DNA of 33,252 nt from Planctomycetota bacterium (GCA_017302815.1 JAFLCQ010000009.1:1-33252); one strand, 5' to 3'. Counted from the first letter of the stretch, positions 16,023-24,351 are shown. The notes: generated by a model not told the origin, from the letters alone. Translations and numbers: made by a program.

Positions 16023-17516
16023 ATGGATGTCCGCTCCCAGATCGCGATGGTGTTCCATCTCGACAAGTGCATCGGCTGCCACACATGCTCCATCGCTTGC
16101 AAGAACATCTGGACCGACCGCAAGGGCAGCGAGTACATGTGGTGGAACAACGTCGAGACTAAACCGGGCACCGGCTATCCGACGAAGTGGGAGGACCAGC
16201 AGTGCTACCAGGGTGGCTGGACCTCCGAGGGCGGCGACCTGCGGCTGCGTTCGACCTCCAAGTCGACCGGCCTGGTGTCCAATCTCTTCCACCATCCGCG
16301 CCAGCCGTCGATGGACGACTACTACGAGCCGTGGACCTACGACTACCAGAACCTCTTCAACGCACCGGCCGGCAAGGACCAGCCGACGGCGCGGCCCATC
16401 TCGATGGTCAGCGGCAAGCCGATCGACATCAAGGCCGGTCCTAACTGGGACGACGACCTCTCCGGCACGCCGCTGTACGCGCGCAATGATCCGAACCTCG
16501 GCCAACTGACCGAGGACCAGAAGCGCCAGCTCTTCTCGGTCGAACGCCTGGTGATGTTCTATCTGCCGCGTATCTGCAACCATTGCCTCAACCCGGGCTG
16601 CGTCGCCTCCTGCCCGTCCGGGGCGTTGTACAAGCGCGGCGAGGACGGCCTGGTCCTCGTCGACCAGAAGCGTTGCCGCGGCTGGCGCGCCTGCGTCGCC
16701 GCCTGCCCCTACAAGAAGACCTACTACAACTGGTCGACCGGCAAGTCCGAGAAGTGCATCCTCTGCTTCCCGCGGCTTGAGACCGGGCAGGCGCCGGCCT
16801 GCTTCCACTCCTGCGTCGGACGCATCCGCTATCTCGGCGTGGTCCTCTACGACGCCGACCGCATCCACGAGGTCGCTTCGTCGAAGGATGTCGATCTCGT
16901 CGAGGCACAACGCCGGATGATCCTCGATCCGAACGATCCGGCAGTCATCCAGGCAGCACGAGCGAACGGCATCCATGACGCGGTGATCGAATCGGCGCAG
17001 AAGTCGCCGGTCTACAAGTTCGTCAAGGTCTGGCGCATCGCTCTGCCGCCGCACATCGAATACCGCACGCTGCCCATGCTCTTCTACGTTCCTCCGCTGT
17101 CGCCAGTGATGTCCACCGTCTCGGGCAGCACCTCCAACGCCAAGGATGGCAACCTGTTCCATGACATCGATGAGGCGCGGGTGCCGATGGCCTACCTGAC
17201 GACGCTGCTTGGGGCCGGCAACGAGGGCGTGGTGCGCTATGCCCTGGCCAAACAGAAGGCAGTGCGGATGTGGCGGCGCGCCTGCACGGTCGGCGATGTC
17301 ACCAAGGCCGATGCTGAGATCTGCCTGCAGCAGGCCGACTGCTCGCCGGAGGAGGCCGAGGAGATCTACCGCCTGACCAGCCTGTGCACCTTCGAGGACC
17401 GCTTCGTCATCCCGCCGATGCATCGCGAGCAGGCCTTGGAAATGCTCGAGGATCCACACGAGGTCAAGCAGTCGACCGGCTTCGGCTTCGTCGACGGTCC
17501 GAAGCGGGGACCCTGA
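16023..17516 (+). CDS. narH: Nitrate reductase beta subunit NarH
   Basis: The 497-residue Fe-S electron-transfer subunit carries four clusters. Ligand groups are visible at Cys16/19/22/26 (CIGCHTCSIAC), around 185 (CNHCLNPGCVASC), around 218 (CRGWRACVAAC) and around 245 (CILC, later CFHSC). The Trp in CRGW marks the site that holds a 3Fe-4S cluster in this family. It passes electrons from NarI heme to NarG. It begins 42 bases after narG and ends one base before the narJ start codon. Confidence 0.97.
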   Translation: MDVRSQIAMVFHLDKCIGCHTCSIACKNIWTDRKGSEYMWWNNVETKPGTGYPTKWEDQQCYQGGWTSEGGDLRLRSTSKSTGLVSNLFHHPRQPSMDDYYEPWTYDYQNLFNAPAGKDQPTARPISMVSGKPIDIKAGPNWDDDLSGTPLYARNDPNLGQLTEDQKRQLFSVERLVMFYLPRICNHCLNPGCVASCPSGALYKRGEDGLVLVDQKRCRGWRACVAACPYKKTYYNWSTGKSEKCILCFPRLETGQAPACFHSCVGRIRYLGVVLYDADRIHEVASSKDVDLVEAQRRMILDPNDPAVIQAARANGIHDAVIESAQKSPVYKFVKVWRIALPPHIEYRTLPMLFYVPPLSPVMSTVSGSTSNAKDGNLFHDIDEARVPMAYLTTLLGAGNEGVVRYALAKQKAVRMWRRACTVGDVTKADAEICLQQADCSPEEAEEIYRLTSLCTFEDRFVIPPMHREQALEMLEDPHEVKQSTGFGFVDGPKRGP

Positions 17517-17517
17517 C

Positions 17518-18045
17518 ATGGGCCTGCCCTGCTGCTTGGCGCTCTCCCGGCTCTTCGCTTATCCCCAAACTAGTCTGGTCGAGGATCTCCAGACGGCCCG
17601 CAATGGCCTGCGTCAAGCCGGTCTGCACCAGGCCGAGGAGCACCTCCAGCCCTTCGCTGGCGATCTGACGATGCGCAGTCTGCATGAACTGCAGGAACGC
17701 TACACCCAGACCTTCGATCTCACTGGTGACACCACCTTAGAACTGGGCTGGCACCTCTTCGGTGAGCAATACGCGCGTGGCATCTACCTGTCAAAGCTGC
17801 GCGGCATGCTTGCGGACCATCACATCGACGAGGTCGGCTGCCTGCCCGACCATCTGATCCATGCGCTGCATCTGTTGGAACTCCTGCCGGATGACGCGGC
17901 GGCCGACTTCATGGCGGCCTGCGTTCAGCCGGCCTGCACCACGCTGCGAACGAACCTCGAGAAGTTGCAGAGTCCCTACATCTTCCCGCTCGACGCCTTC
18001 GCCTCCATCTGCACCGCGACGCCGGTCGCCAGGGCCGCCTCATGA
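17518..18045 (+). CDS. narJ: Nitrate reductase assembly chaperone NarJ
   Basis: The 175-residue helical protein matches the NarJ/TorD-like chaperone family, which holds apo-NarGH in the cytoplasm during molybdenum cofactor insertion and is not part of the final enzyme. Landmarks are LSRLFAYPQ at the start, LQERYTQTFDLTGDTTLELGWHLFGE in the middle and LPDHLIHALHLLELL later. It is somewhat shorter than E. coli NarJ (236 residues). The stop overlaps the narI ATG by four bases. Confidence 0.9.
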   Translation: MGLPCCLALSRLFAYPQTSLVEDLQTARNGLRQAGLHQAEEHLQPFAGDLTMRSLHELQERYTQTFDLTGDTTLELGWHLFGEQYARGIYLSKLRGMLADHHIDEVGCLPDHLIHALHLLELLPDDAAADFMAACVQPACTTLRTNLEKLQSPYIFPLDAFASICTATPVARAAS

Positions 18046-18770
18046 ACGATCATCTCGCATTCGCCTTCCTTGTCGTGCTGCCCTACGTCGCCGTCGCCAC
18101 GCTGGTCGGCGCATCATTCTGGCGCTACCGCCGCCTGCCTTTCAGCTATTCGGCCCTGTCCACGCAGTTCCTGGAGAACCACCACCAGTTCTGGGCCTCG
18201 CTCGCCTTCCACTGGGGTGTATTGCTGGTGCTCGGCGGCCACCTTGTCGCTTTCCTGGTGCCCGGGCAGATCCTGGCCTGGAATGCTGATCCGTACCGCC
18301 TAGCGATCCTGGAAATCACCGCCCTGGTCGGCGGCCTGCTCGCTCTCGCCGGCATCGCCGGCTACATCGCCAGGCGCATCTTCCACCCCCGGGTCCGCGT
18401 CGTGACCAGCCGGATGGACGTCATCCTGCTGGCGCTGCTGGCTGGACAGATCCTCACCGGCATCGCCATCGCCTTGTGGTATCCCTGGGGCAGTTCGTGG
18501 TACGCCGCGGTGATGGCGCCTTACCTGTGGTCGCTGGTCACCCTCAGCCCGGATGCCGGAGCCGTGGCCGCCATGCCGGATCTGGTCCTCGCGCATGTGC
18601 TCGGCGCGTGGCTGCTGCTCATCATCTTTCCGTTCACCCGCCTGGTCCACCTCCTGGTCGCCCCTTTCAGCTACGCCTTCTGGAAGCAGCAGCACCAGCG
18701 CTGGTACGCCGATCGGCGTCTGGTGCGGACCAGCGGCCGGGCGACTACCCGGACCCAAGCCAGGTCCTGA
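18042..18770 (+). CDS. narI: Nitrate reductase gamma subunit NarI (diheme b)
   Basis: The 242-residue membrane subunit oxidises quinol and anchors NarGH. Five transmembrane helices are visible. Heme ligand histidines fall at 57 and 67 (FHWGVLLVLGGH) and at 185 and 203 (LAHVLGAW, RLVHLLV), close to the E. coli positions 56, 66, 187 and 205. It overlaps narJ by ATGA. The C-terminus ends in a basic, polar tail on the cytoplasmic side. Confidence 0.95.
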   Translation: MNDHLAFAFLVVLPYVAVATLVGASFWRYRRLPFSYSALSTQFLENHHQFWASLAFHWGVLLVLGGHLVAFLVPGQILAWNADPYRLAILEITALVGGLLALAGIAGYIARRIFHPRVRVVTSRMDVILLALLAGQILTGIAIALWYPWGSSWYAAVMAPYLWSLVTLSPDAGAVAAMPDLVLAHVLGAWLLLIIFPFTRLVHLLVAPFSYAFWKQQHQRWYADRRLVRTSGRATTRTQARS

Positions 18771-18773
18771 GCG

Positions 18774-20351
18774 ATGGCCGGGATGACGCGGACGCTCGAC
18801 GGTTGGGATCCCGAGTGCGCCGGGTGCTGGCAGGATGGCGGACAGCGGACGGCCCGCCGCAACCTAATCATCAGCATGTCCTGCCTGCTGCTGGGTTTCG
18901 CCACCTGGATGGTCTGGTCGGTGCTGATCGTGCAGATGGAGCAGGTCGGGTTCCCCTTCAGCAAGGCCCAACTCTACCAGCTTCCGGCCATCGCCGGCCT
19001 GTCTGGCGCGATGATGCGCCTGTCGCACAGCTTCCTGCTCGGCATCGCCGGTGGCCGGTTGGTGATGGCCGCCTCGACTCTGCTGCTGGCCGTGCCGGCG
19101 CTGTTGACCGGCTTGGCCCTGCGTGACCGGGAGACCCCGTACACGACGTTCTGCGTGCTCGCCATGCTCTCTGGGCAGGGCGGCGCGGTCTTCGCCTCGT
19201 CAATGGCGAACATATCGGGGTTTTTCCCCAAGCGCATGCAGGGCATGGCCCTGGGGGTTAACGCCGGCATCGGCAACCTCGGCGTCAGTTTGATGCAGTT
19301 CACTGTGCCCGTGATTGCTGGTTGCACCGTACTCGGGGCGCTGACCGGTCCGCCCTTGCCGCTCGTCGTGCCGGCCGGCGGCCGTGCCATCGGCTCGCCG
19401 CTGTGGATCCAGAACAGCACCCTGATGTGGGTCCCGCTCTGCCTCATCGGCGGCCTTATCGCCTGGTTCGGCGCGAGTACCCTGCCACCGCATACCCGGA
19501 TGGCGCAGTTGCCAGCTTTCCTCCGGGCCACCTGGGTCGTACTGATCAGCCTCGCCGCCGCCGGTGCCGGGTTGTACCTGCTCATCGGGCTCGGTCTGCA
19601 TTGGCTCATCGTCCTGCCGCTGGCCACATTGCTCGCCCTGCTCGCCATGCGATACGGCACCCCGGCGGCGGTCCGCGCAAGCCTACAGCGCCAGTTCGCC
19701 ATCTTTCCGAACCGGCACACCTGGATCATGACCTTGGTCTACACCATGTCGTTCGGATCGTTCATTGGCTTCAGCGCCTCGTTCCCCAAGTTCATTCAAG
19801 ATATCTTCTCGACCGGGCCGGATGGTGCTCCGCTGGCCGGAGCACCCAATCCCTTCCATTACGCTTGGATCGGACCGCTGGTAGGTTCGCTGATGCGTGC
19901 CGTCGGTGGCTGGCTGTCCGACCGCGTCGGCGGCGCACGCGTCACCTGTGCTGCTGGTATGGTGATGTTCGCTGCCGTCATCGCCCTGGCGATTATGCTG
20001 CCGGTTGCGTTGACAGGCGGCGATCGTCTGGCGTGGTGGCCTCCGTTTCTCGCCACTGTCATCGTGTTGTTCATCTGCTCGGGGCTGAGCATGGGCGCGA
20101 ACTTCCGCATCGTCCCCTTCGTTGTCCCCGCCAACCTCGCTGGCGCAGTGCTGGGTTGGACCTCAGCCATCGCCGCCTATGGCGCCTTCGTGATCCCGAA
20201 GATCCTCGGTCAGCAGATCGCCGCACATACCCCAGAGCGCGCCTTCTTCGGCTTTGCCGTGTACTACGGCATCTGCCTCGTGCTGGTCTGGTGGTTCTAC
20301 CTCCGTCATGGCGGTGTCGAGCGGACCGATGGCAAGCCATCACCGGCCTGA
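18774..20351 (+). CDS. narK: NarK-type nitrate/nitrite transporter
   Basis: The 525-residue MFS protein has about 12 transmembrane helices and moves nitrate in and nitrite out of the cytoplasm. Typical NNP-family features are GFFPKRMQGMALGVNAGIGN in the first half and GGWLSDRVGGARV in the second. A cysteine pair (CAGC) near residue 15-18 in the cytoplasmic N-terminus is unusual. ATG 18774 lies three bases after the narI stop. A single narK is present; whether it is a symporter or an antiporter cannot be decided by eye. Confidence 0.93.
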   Translation: MAGMTRTLDGWDPECAGCWQDGGQRTARRNLIISMSCLLLGFATWMVWSVLIVQMEQVGFPFSKAQLYQLPAIAGLSGAMMRLSHSFLLGIAGGRLVMAASTLLLAVPALLTGLALRDRETPYTTFCVLAMLSGQGGAVFASSMANISGFFPKRMQGMALGVNAGIGNLGVSLMQFTVPVIAGCTVLGALTGPPLPLVVPAGGRAIGSPLWIQNSTLMWVPLCLIGGLIAWFGASTLPPHTRMAQLPAFLRATWVVLISLAAAGAGLYLLIGLGLHWLIVLPLATLLALLAMRYGTPAAVRASLQRQFAIFPNRHTWIMTLVYTMSFGSFIGFSASFPKFIQDIFSTGPDGAPLAGAPNPFHYAWIGPLVGSLMRAVGGWLSDRVGGARVTCAAGMVMFAAVIALAIMLPVALTGGDRLAWWPPFLATVIVLFICSGLSMGANFRIVPFVVPANLAGAVLGWTSAIAAYGAFVIPKILGQQIAAHTPERAFFGFAVYYGICLVLVWWFYLRHGGVERTDGKPSPA

Positions 20352-20364
20352 TTGGAGTTCGACC

Positions 20365-20805
20365 ATGGACGGGATCGACGGCCGTGCTCTGGAGATCCAC
20401 ATCACTGGTCACCGCGGACATGGGAAGAGCACGTTGATCCGCGCACTAGCGGATCACTGGGGTTCGCAGGGCCGGAGCGTGCTCACGATCACCAGCACGA
20501 TGCCCGTTGCGGACACTGGCCAGTGGTTGCGCCCCGCGGCGGGCTACCAGGCAGTCTTGCCCTTGATGGGCCGTGCCGATGTCGTGCTTGTCGAATGCGA
20601 CGGGACAACTCATCCCAGCGCACCGCTCATTGAGGTCTGGCGGGCGGACCTGGGCGGCCCGCCGCTGTCCGGCGTCCACCCGTCGATCAAGGCTCTGATC
20701 AGTGACGACCCGCTGCCTTACCATGTCGAAGTGCCCGTACTGCCCAGGAGCGATGTCGTCGCGATCGCCGGATACCTGCAGCGGCTGGTGAATCGGTTAG
20801 CCTGA
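20365..20805 (+). CDS. mobB: MobB, molybdopterin-guanine dinucleotide biosynthesis GTPase
   Basis: The 146-residue P-loop protein has a Walker A motif at residues 15-22 (GHRGHGKS) and DVVLVECDG in the position of Walker B. MobB assists MobA in attaching GMP to molybdopterin, producing the bis-MGD cofactor that NarG needs. GGAG at 20354-20357 is the ribosome-binding site for ATG 20365. It sits 13 bases after narK, so the operon supplies both enzyme and cofactor maturation. It is shorter than E. coli MobB (about 170), but the motifs are intact. Confidence 0.8.
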   Translation: MDGIDGRALEIHITGHRGHGKSTLIRALADHWGSQGRSVLTITSTMPVADTGQWLRPAAGYQAVLPLMGRADVVLVECDGTTHPSAPLIEVWRADLGGPPLSGVHPSIKALISDDPLPYHVEVPVLPRSDVVAIAGYLQRLVNRLA

Positions 20806-20909
20806 GCACTGCTGACACGCAGGTGTTGGTCGAGACATTGTCAGCGTCCCAGCCATGTGTGACTCTCATAGCGCGGTTGGTTATCCGGCGGCTGGCACGG
20901 GAAGGGATC

Positions 20910-20951
20910 TTGATCCGTGTCATGTCCGTGGCTCGGGGGAGGCGCTAGAGT
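20910..20951 (+). promoter_or_regulatory. DNR/FNR-type promoter of the ric gene
   Basis: TTGAT-CCGT-GTCAT (20910-20923) matches the CRP/FNR-family box TTGAT-N4-(A/G)TCAA at nine of ten DNR-type positions. Its centre lies 41.5 bases before a start point near 20958. A -10 element TAGAGT is at 20946-20951, exactly where such a class II activator site needs it. This predicts activation under low oxygen or NO. Confidence 0.6.
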
Positions 20952-20982
20952 CCCGTCAGCACACCACCCCGGAGAGAGCCAC

Positions 20983-21699
20983 ATGTCGACCCTCGCCACC
21001 ATCAGCGGCCTTGCTATCACCATCGATACTCCGGCGTACATCATCGCCTCGGCTATCCCCGGGGCGGCCAGGGTCTTCACCCGCAACCGCATGGACTGGT
21101 GCTGCAAGGGGTTGATGCGACTCGGCGACCACTGCGCCGAGGTTGGTGCCGACCCGCATGTATTCCTGAAGGAAGTGGCAGACGAGGCGGCATCGGCCCC
21201 GGCTGGCCCGAACTGGGCGGCCAAACCGACGCCCGACCTGATCGCCCACATCCTCACGTTCCACGAGGCTCACCGCCGAGATCTGCCAGAACTGGCGACG
21301 ATGATCTCGACGCTGGATGCCGAACAGGGCGAGCGTCGGCCGGTGCTGCGTGACCTGGCTGCGGCCTGGCCAGCGTTCATGGCTGAGACGTACCGCCATC
21401 TCGAATTGGAGGAGAAGGATCTCTTCCCGCCCATTGCCGCTGGGGAAACGGCCTCCCTCGCTCCGTTGCTCAAGCGTCTGCGCGACGAGCACGAGGGACA
21501 TGATCACCGACTGGTCGCCTTCCGCGATTGGTGCGAGGATTACCGCACCTTGCGGCGTTTCGCCTACCCATTGCCCAACGATCCCGATCGGCCAATCAAC
21601 ACGCTTCACATGCGCCTCGAAGCCTTCGAGGCCGACCTCATGGAGCACATGCATCTGGAGAACAACCTGCTCTTCCCGCGACTGGTGCCAGTGGCCTGA
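20983..21699 (+). CDS. ric: RIC (YtfE/ScdA) iron-sulfur cluster repair protein, canonical
   Basis: The 238-residue di-iron protein repairs Fe-S clusters damaged by NO or oxidants. The N-terminal ScdA_N domain keeps the Cys40-Cys41 pair (MDWCCKGL) and Cys50. The hemerythrin domain has FHEAHRRDLPEL, YRHLELEEKDLFPPI, DEHEGHDHRL and HMHLENNLLFPRL. ATG 20983 is chosen because of a strong GGAGAGAG upstream and because the family N-terminus starts there; an earlier in-frame start at 20917 overlaps the promoter. It stands alone between the nar operon and the convergent DtxR gene. Together with the Cys-less homologue at 7776-8444 it makes two RIC proteins. Confidence 0.93.
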   Translation: MSTLATISGLAITIDTPAYIIASAIPGAARVFTRNRMDWCCKGLMRLGDHCAEVGADPHVFLKEVADEAASAPAGPNWAAKPTPDLIAHILTFHEAHRRDLPELATMISTLDAEQGERRPVLRDLAAAWPAFMAETYRHLELEEKDLFPPIAAGETASLAPLLKRLRDEHEGHDHRLVAFRDWCEDYRTLRRFAYPLPNDPDRPINTLHMRLEAFEADLMEHMHLENNLLFPRLVPVA

Positions 21700-21731
21700 T
21701 CATTGAGTTCAGGTGTATATCCGACTTCATT

Positions 21732-21749
21732 CGTACGCCGCTGCGTACG
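21732..21749. terminator. Inverted repeat between convergent ric and dtxR-type genes
   Basis: CGTACGC-CGCT-GCGTACG is a perfect 7-bp-arm hairpin in the 126-base gap between two convergent genes. No T-run follows on either side, so termination is only suggested by position. Confidence 0.35.
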
Positions 21750-21825
21750 CATATGCCTCGTTGCTTTTCAGGAGATCGGTTCTGATGCAGCTTCATATGC
21801 ACGCAGTCCTCACACGTAGCGGCTT

Positions 21826-22545
21826 TCACGATCGATCGCCTACCGGTTTGACGTGTACCCATCGTGCGGCGGTCAGTCCCAGCGTCATGTCCGTTCGGTC
21901 GACGATCGCACAGTTCATGGTTTCTGCAGCCTGATCGATGGTCTGCACGGAGATGATCGCACCCGGCCGTACTCCGGCTTGGCCAAGGTAGCGCAGGAGC
22001 GCGGCATCGTTGCCGACGACGTGCTCGACCCGCAGGAGTTGATCACACGACATCGCGGTCAGCGGACCGGCACCGTTCACGCGAGCGCAGCAATCACGCC
22101 AGCCAGGCATACGCCCATTACGATTGGGAATGGGATCTCCATGTGGATCGAGCTCGGGATTGCCCAGCACGCTATCCATCTGTTCGAGGACCCGCTCGGA
22201 TACGGCAGCGTCGAAGAGTTGCGCCTCGTCGTGGACCTCGGCCCAGTCGAGTCTCAGGATGCGATGTAGGAACGTCTCCACCAGTCGGTGCCGACGGAGC
22301 AGCAAGAGGGCAGTCCGTCGTCCTGTCGTGGTCAGCGACACGCCGTGTCGCGGTTGATAGTCAACCAGATCCACGGCTGCCGTCGCCTTGAAGAGCATGG
22401 TGAGACCAGACGGCGAAAGTCGTATGCCTTCAGCAATCTGATGGGCTGAGATGCGGATGGTCATGGACGCCGAGGGATCGGCGTCCAACACACGTCGTAT
22501 CATGAATAACAGCAGTTGGTTGCGATGGCTGTGCGCGATGCTCAC
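21826..22545 (-). CDS. DtxR/MntR-family metal-dependent repressor
   Basis: The 239-residue protein has the DtxR-family layout. An N-terminal winged helix contains ISAHQIAEGIRLSPSGLTMLFK and a GVSLTTTGRRTALLLLRRH segment. A metal-binding and dimerisation part follows with HRLVETFLHRILRLDWAEVHDEA, SERVLEQM and LDPHGDPIPN. A C-terminal FeoA/SH3-like domain contains LLRYLGQAGVRPGAIISV. It uses GTG at 22545. Such proteins bind operators when Fe(II) or Mn(II) is abundant. Divergence from a heme-uptake operon suggests iron control of that operon and autoregulation. Confidence 0.9.
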   Translation of the reverse strand: MSIAHSHRNQLLLFMIRRVLDADPSASMTIRISAHQIAEGIRLSPSGLTMLFKATAAVDLVDYQPRHGVSLTTTGRRTALLLLRRHRLVETFLHRILRLDWAEVHDEAQLFDAAVSERVLEQMDSVLGNPELDPHGDPIPNRNGRMPGWRDCCARVNGAGPLTAMSCDQLLRVEHVVGNDAALLRYLGQAGVRPGAIISVQTIDQAAETMNCAIVDRTDMTLGLTAARWVHVKPVGDRS

Positions 22546-22565
22546 GGCGAGGCGGTCACGGTTAT

Positions 22566-22579
22566 TTTACCAAGGTAAA
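22566..22579. promoter_or_regulatory. Candidate DtxR-type operator over the regulator promoter
   Basis: TTTACC-AA-GGTAAA is a perfect 6-bp inverted repeat. On the minus strand a consensus -35 TTGACA (22609-22604) and a weak -10 TAATGT (22587-22582, 16-base spacing) place the start point near 22576, inside the repeat. This is ideal for autorepression of the GTG-22545 gene. A promoter for the plus-strand operon is likely in the same AT-rich block but was not defined. Confidence 0.5.
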
Positions 22580-22597
22580 TCACATTATCTTGATGAT

Positions 22598-22610
22598 ATT
22601 GAATGTCAAT
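22598..22610. repeat. Short inverted repeat in the AT-rich divergent promoter region
   Basis: ATTGA-ATG-TCAAT lies over the minus-strand -35 box. TATC-TTGAT-GATA (22586-22598) overlaps it. These may be part of regulator binding or simply AT-rich promoter sequence. Confidence 0.35.
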
Positions 22611-22649
22611 TTCGATAGCATACAGGAATAGTCCTGGGACGCCGCAGCC

Positions 22650-22826
22650 ATGACCATCACCTTCGTTACTGCCGCCGAACGCCATCGTTGGTTCCGCTGG
22701 CTGGCCCTCGATCGAGCCGGGTACGCTGAATCCCGCCGACGCAGGCCGCGCGATACCTGCCATCAGCGACGTAGCACTGATCCTGTGATATCGGGATCAG
22801 TGACGCTGGTCGGGCGCCTACCGTGA
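22650..22826 (+). CDS. Small ORF of 58 residues, translationally coupled to the next gene
   Basis: ATG 22650 opens a 58-codon frame beginning MTITFVTAAERHRWFRWLA and rich in Arg. Its TGA (22824-22826) overlaps the GTG start of the following gene in a GTGA junction, the same style used elsewhere in the operon. It lies in the first position downstream of the DtxR-type promoter. No family was recognised. It could instead be a leader region, since a strong hairpin occupies 22775-22802. Confidence 0.4.
   Translation: MTITFVTAAERHRWFRWLALDRAGYAESRRRRPRDTCHQRRSTDPVISGSVTLVGRLP
22775..22802. repeat. Perfect 9-bp-arm hairpin before the heme operon genes
   Basis: CACTGATCC (22775-22783) and GGATCAGTG (22794-22802) pair perfectly around a 10-base loop. 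A further CAGCG/CGCTG pairing extends the stem outside a small internal bulge. The hairpin ends 20 bases before the GTG at 22823, so it could influence translation or transcript stability. Confidence 0.55.
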
Positions 22827-23338
22827 TCCAACCCAACCCCGATTTCATCGAACCCGTGTCAGATATTCCTGACTTCGATGGCTGCACCATCACGCGCCTG
22901 GCCTGGGTCGGTGCCCTGCACCGGGCGATTACCCTGCTGAAATGCCAGCAGCGGACGGATACAGAGAACACCCAACTCCTCCATGCCGCCACAACGGCAG
23001 TGGAATGCGCCGCCGTGTGCACCGCCTCAGCGGATCACCCCTCACGCCTTATTGCCGACCTCATCCACGTGCAGGCGCTGACCGCCACCGGGCAGCTGGA
23101 CAAGGCTGATCGGGTAGGGCGACGCTTGTGGACACGGACGACGTATCACGTCCAAGTGCGTGCCGATCTCGCCCTGACGCTGGTCGATTGCGCCAAGCGT
23201 CGGAATGACGCCATCGCCATCGATCACTGGTCCCACCTGGCCGCGATATCCATCGGCGTAGCCGAGCCGTCGCCTGCGCGACATCAGGCTTCGGTGCGAT
23301 TGGCCGTTCTCGGTCGATCACCCCACGAGCGGGCATGA
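22823..23338 (+). CDS. Unknown helical protein at the start of the heme operon
   Basis: The 171-residue protein (GTG start) was not recognised. It looks all-helical with repeat-like hairpins such as LIHVQALTATGQLDKADRVGRRLW and RADLALTLVDCAKRRNDAIAI segments, loosely resembling TPR helices. No signal peptide, membrane helix or metal motif is obvious; cysteines are scattered. It sits 58 bases before the lipoprotein gene and is probably in the same transcript. Coding is supported by the length of the frame and the GTGA junction upstream. Confidence 0.5.
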   Translation: MIQPNPDFIEPVSDIPDFDGCTITRLAWVGALHRAITLLKCQQRTDTENTQLLHAATTAVECAAVCTASADHPSRLIADLIHVQALTATGQLDKADRVGRRLWTRTTYHVQVRADLALTLVDCAKRRNDAIAIDHWSHLAAISIGVAEPSPARHQASVRLAVLGRSPHERA

Positions 23339-23396
23339 CCTCCAATCTGCGGTCCCTTCGGACCACGCCACAGACAGAACCACACGAAAGGATCCC

Positions 23397-24347
23397 ATGA
23401 CCTGGATCGCACGCCTACTCTCGTCCACCGCAGCCGTTCTTATGATCCTGTTGTCTGCCGGTTGCGGCAGCAGCAGCGATCCGGGCACGACCAGTTCCGA
23501 TGATGGCGGCGGAGGTGGCACATCGCCTGGCGATCTCGCCTCTATAGCCGACACCTACCATAGGGTCAGCGGCACCGTGTCGCGCGGCGGGACCGATCAC
23601 ACCTTCACCCTGCATATCGCCCACGCCGATGCCGGTGCGACGATGCTCGGCTGGTATACCGAGATGGATGGTGCCACCACCGTCGCCAACCATGCCGCCT
23701 TCGGCGTCTATTCCGCGGCAGCCTGGCATATGGTCGTCTCGGAGAAGACGACCTCGACCTACGGACCGAGCAGTAACCTGATCCATTTCACCGCCACCAA
23801 TGATCTGCTTGGGACTGCTGGCACGTCAGTGGCGATCAGCAACGCGGCCGTCAAGAGCGGCCTGGGCGTTCCGGTGACCATGACCTTCTCAGCGGTGACA
23901 GTGGCGGTCCGCGAGGCGTGGTCGACCCAATCCTTGGGTGGCATCGCCCTTGTCGATACCGATGCCAACGACACCGGCACGACCTTCACTGCCGGTCTCG
24001 ATGCGGATTGGGAACTGATCAAGCTCACCATCACCGGGACGGGGCCATCCTACAGCACCGAGGCGCATTGGCTGACCGATGACACGGATCAGTGGGAGCA
24101 GGCCGTCGACAGCACCCGCACCGACGCGGCCAGCGAGACGGCCACAGGGTATTTCTTCAGCGATGCAGACGGCAAGCGGGCTTTCGTCGGTATGCGCACC
24201 ACGGCGTCGGGCGGCATCGAACTCGCGGCCTTCACGGTCAGGTCGGACTCGGCCGGACGTCGTCGCTTCGGCGGCTACTTCCTCAATATCGCCACCGACG
24301 CCATGTCCACCAGTTACTACCTCGCAGCCGTCGCAGCCAGCGGTTGA
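23397..24347 (+). CDS. Predicted lipoprotein next to a heme receptor
   Basis: The 316-residue protein has a lipoprotein signal ending at LLSAGC (Cys about 23), followed by a Ser/Gly/Asp-rich linker (about 24-43). The rest is Thr- and Gly-rich, with beta-type patterns such as HTFTLHIAHADAGATMLGW and GYFFSDADGKRAFVGM. Its second half has several His, Trp and Met residues that could bind heme. No known family was recognised; HmuY-like hemophores are analogous lipoproteins next to TonB receptors but no clear similarity was seen. AAGGATC precedes ATG 23397. The receptor gene starts five bases after its stop. Confidence 0.8.
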   Translation: MTWIARLLSSTAAVLMILLSAGCGSSSDPGTTSSDDGGGGGTSPGDLASIADTYHRVSGTVSRGGTDHTFTLHIAHADAGATMLGWYTEMDGATTVANHAAFGVYSAAAWHMVVSEKTTSTYGPSSNLIHFTATNDLLGTAGTSVAISNAAVKSGLGVPVTMTFSAVTVAVREAWSTQSLGGIALVDTDANDTGTTFTAGLDADWELIKLTITGTGPSYSTEAHWLTDDTDQWEQAVDSTRTDAASETATGYFFSDADGKRAFVGMRTTASGGIELAAFTVRSDSAGRRRFGGYFLNIATDAMSTSYYLAAVAASG

Positions 24348-24351
24348 ACGG

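Noticed and set aside
15297-17519. Long minus-strand open frame (about 740 codons)
   Set aside because: Opposite narG end and narH, both with intact cluster motifs; the translation has no domain character.
20893-20908. Sigma-54-like TGGCACG upstream of ric
   Set aside because: The -24 half is perfect but the -12 position reads GA instead of GC; the DNR-type promoter explains the region better.
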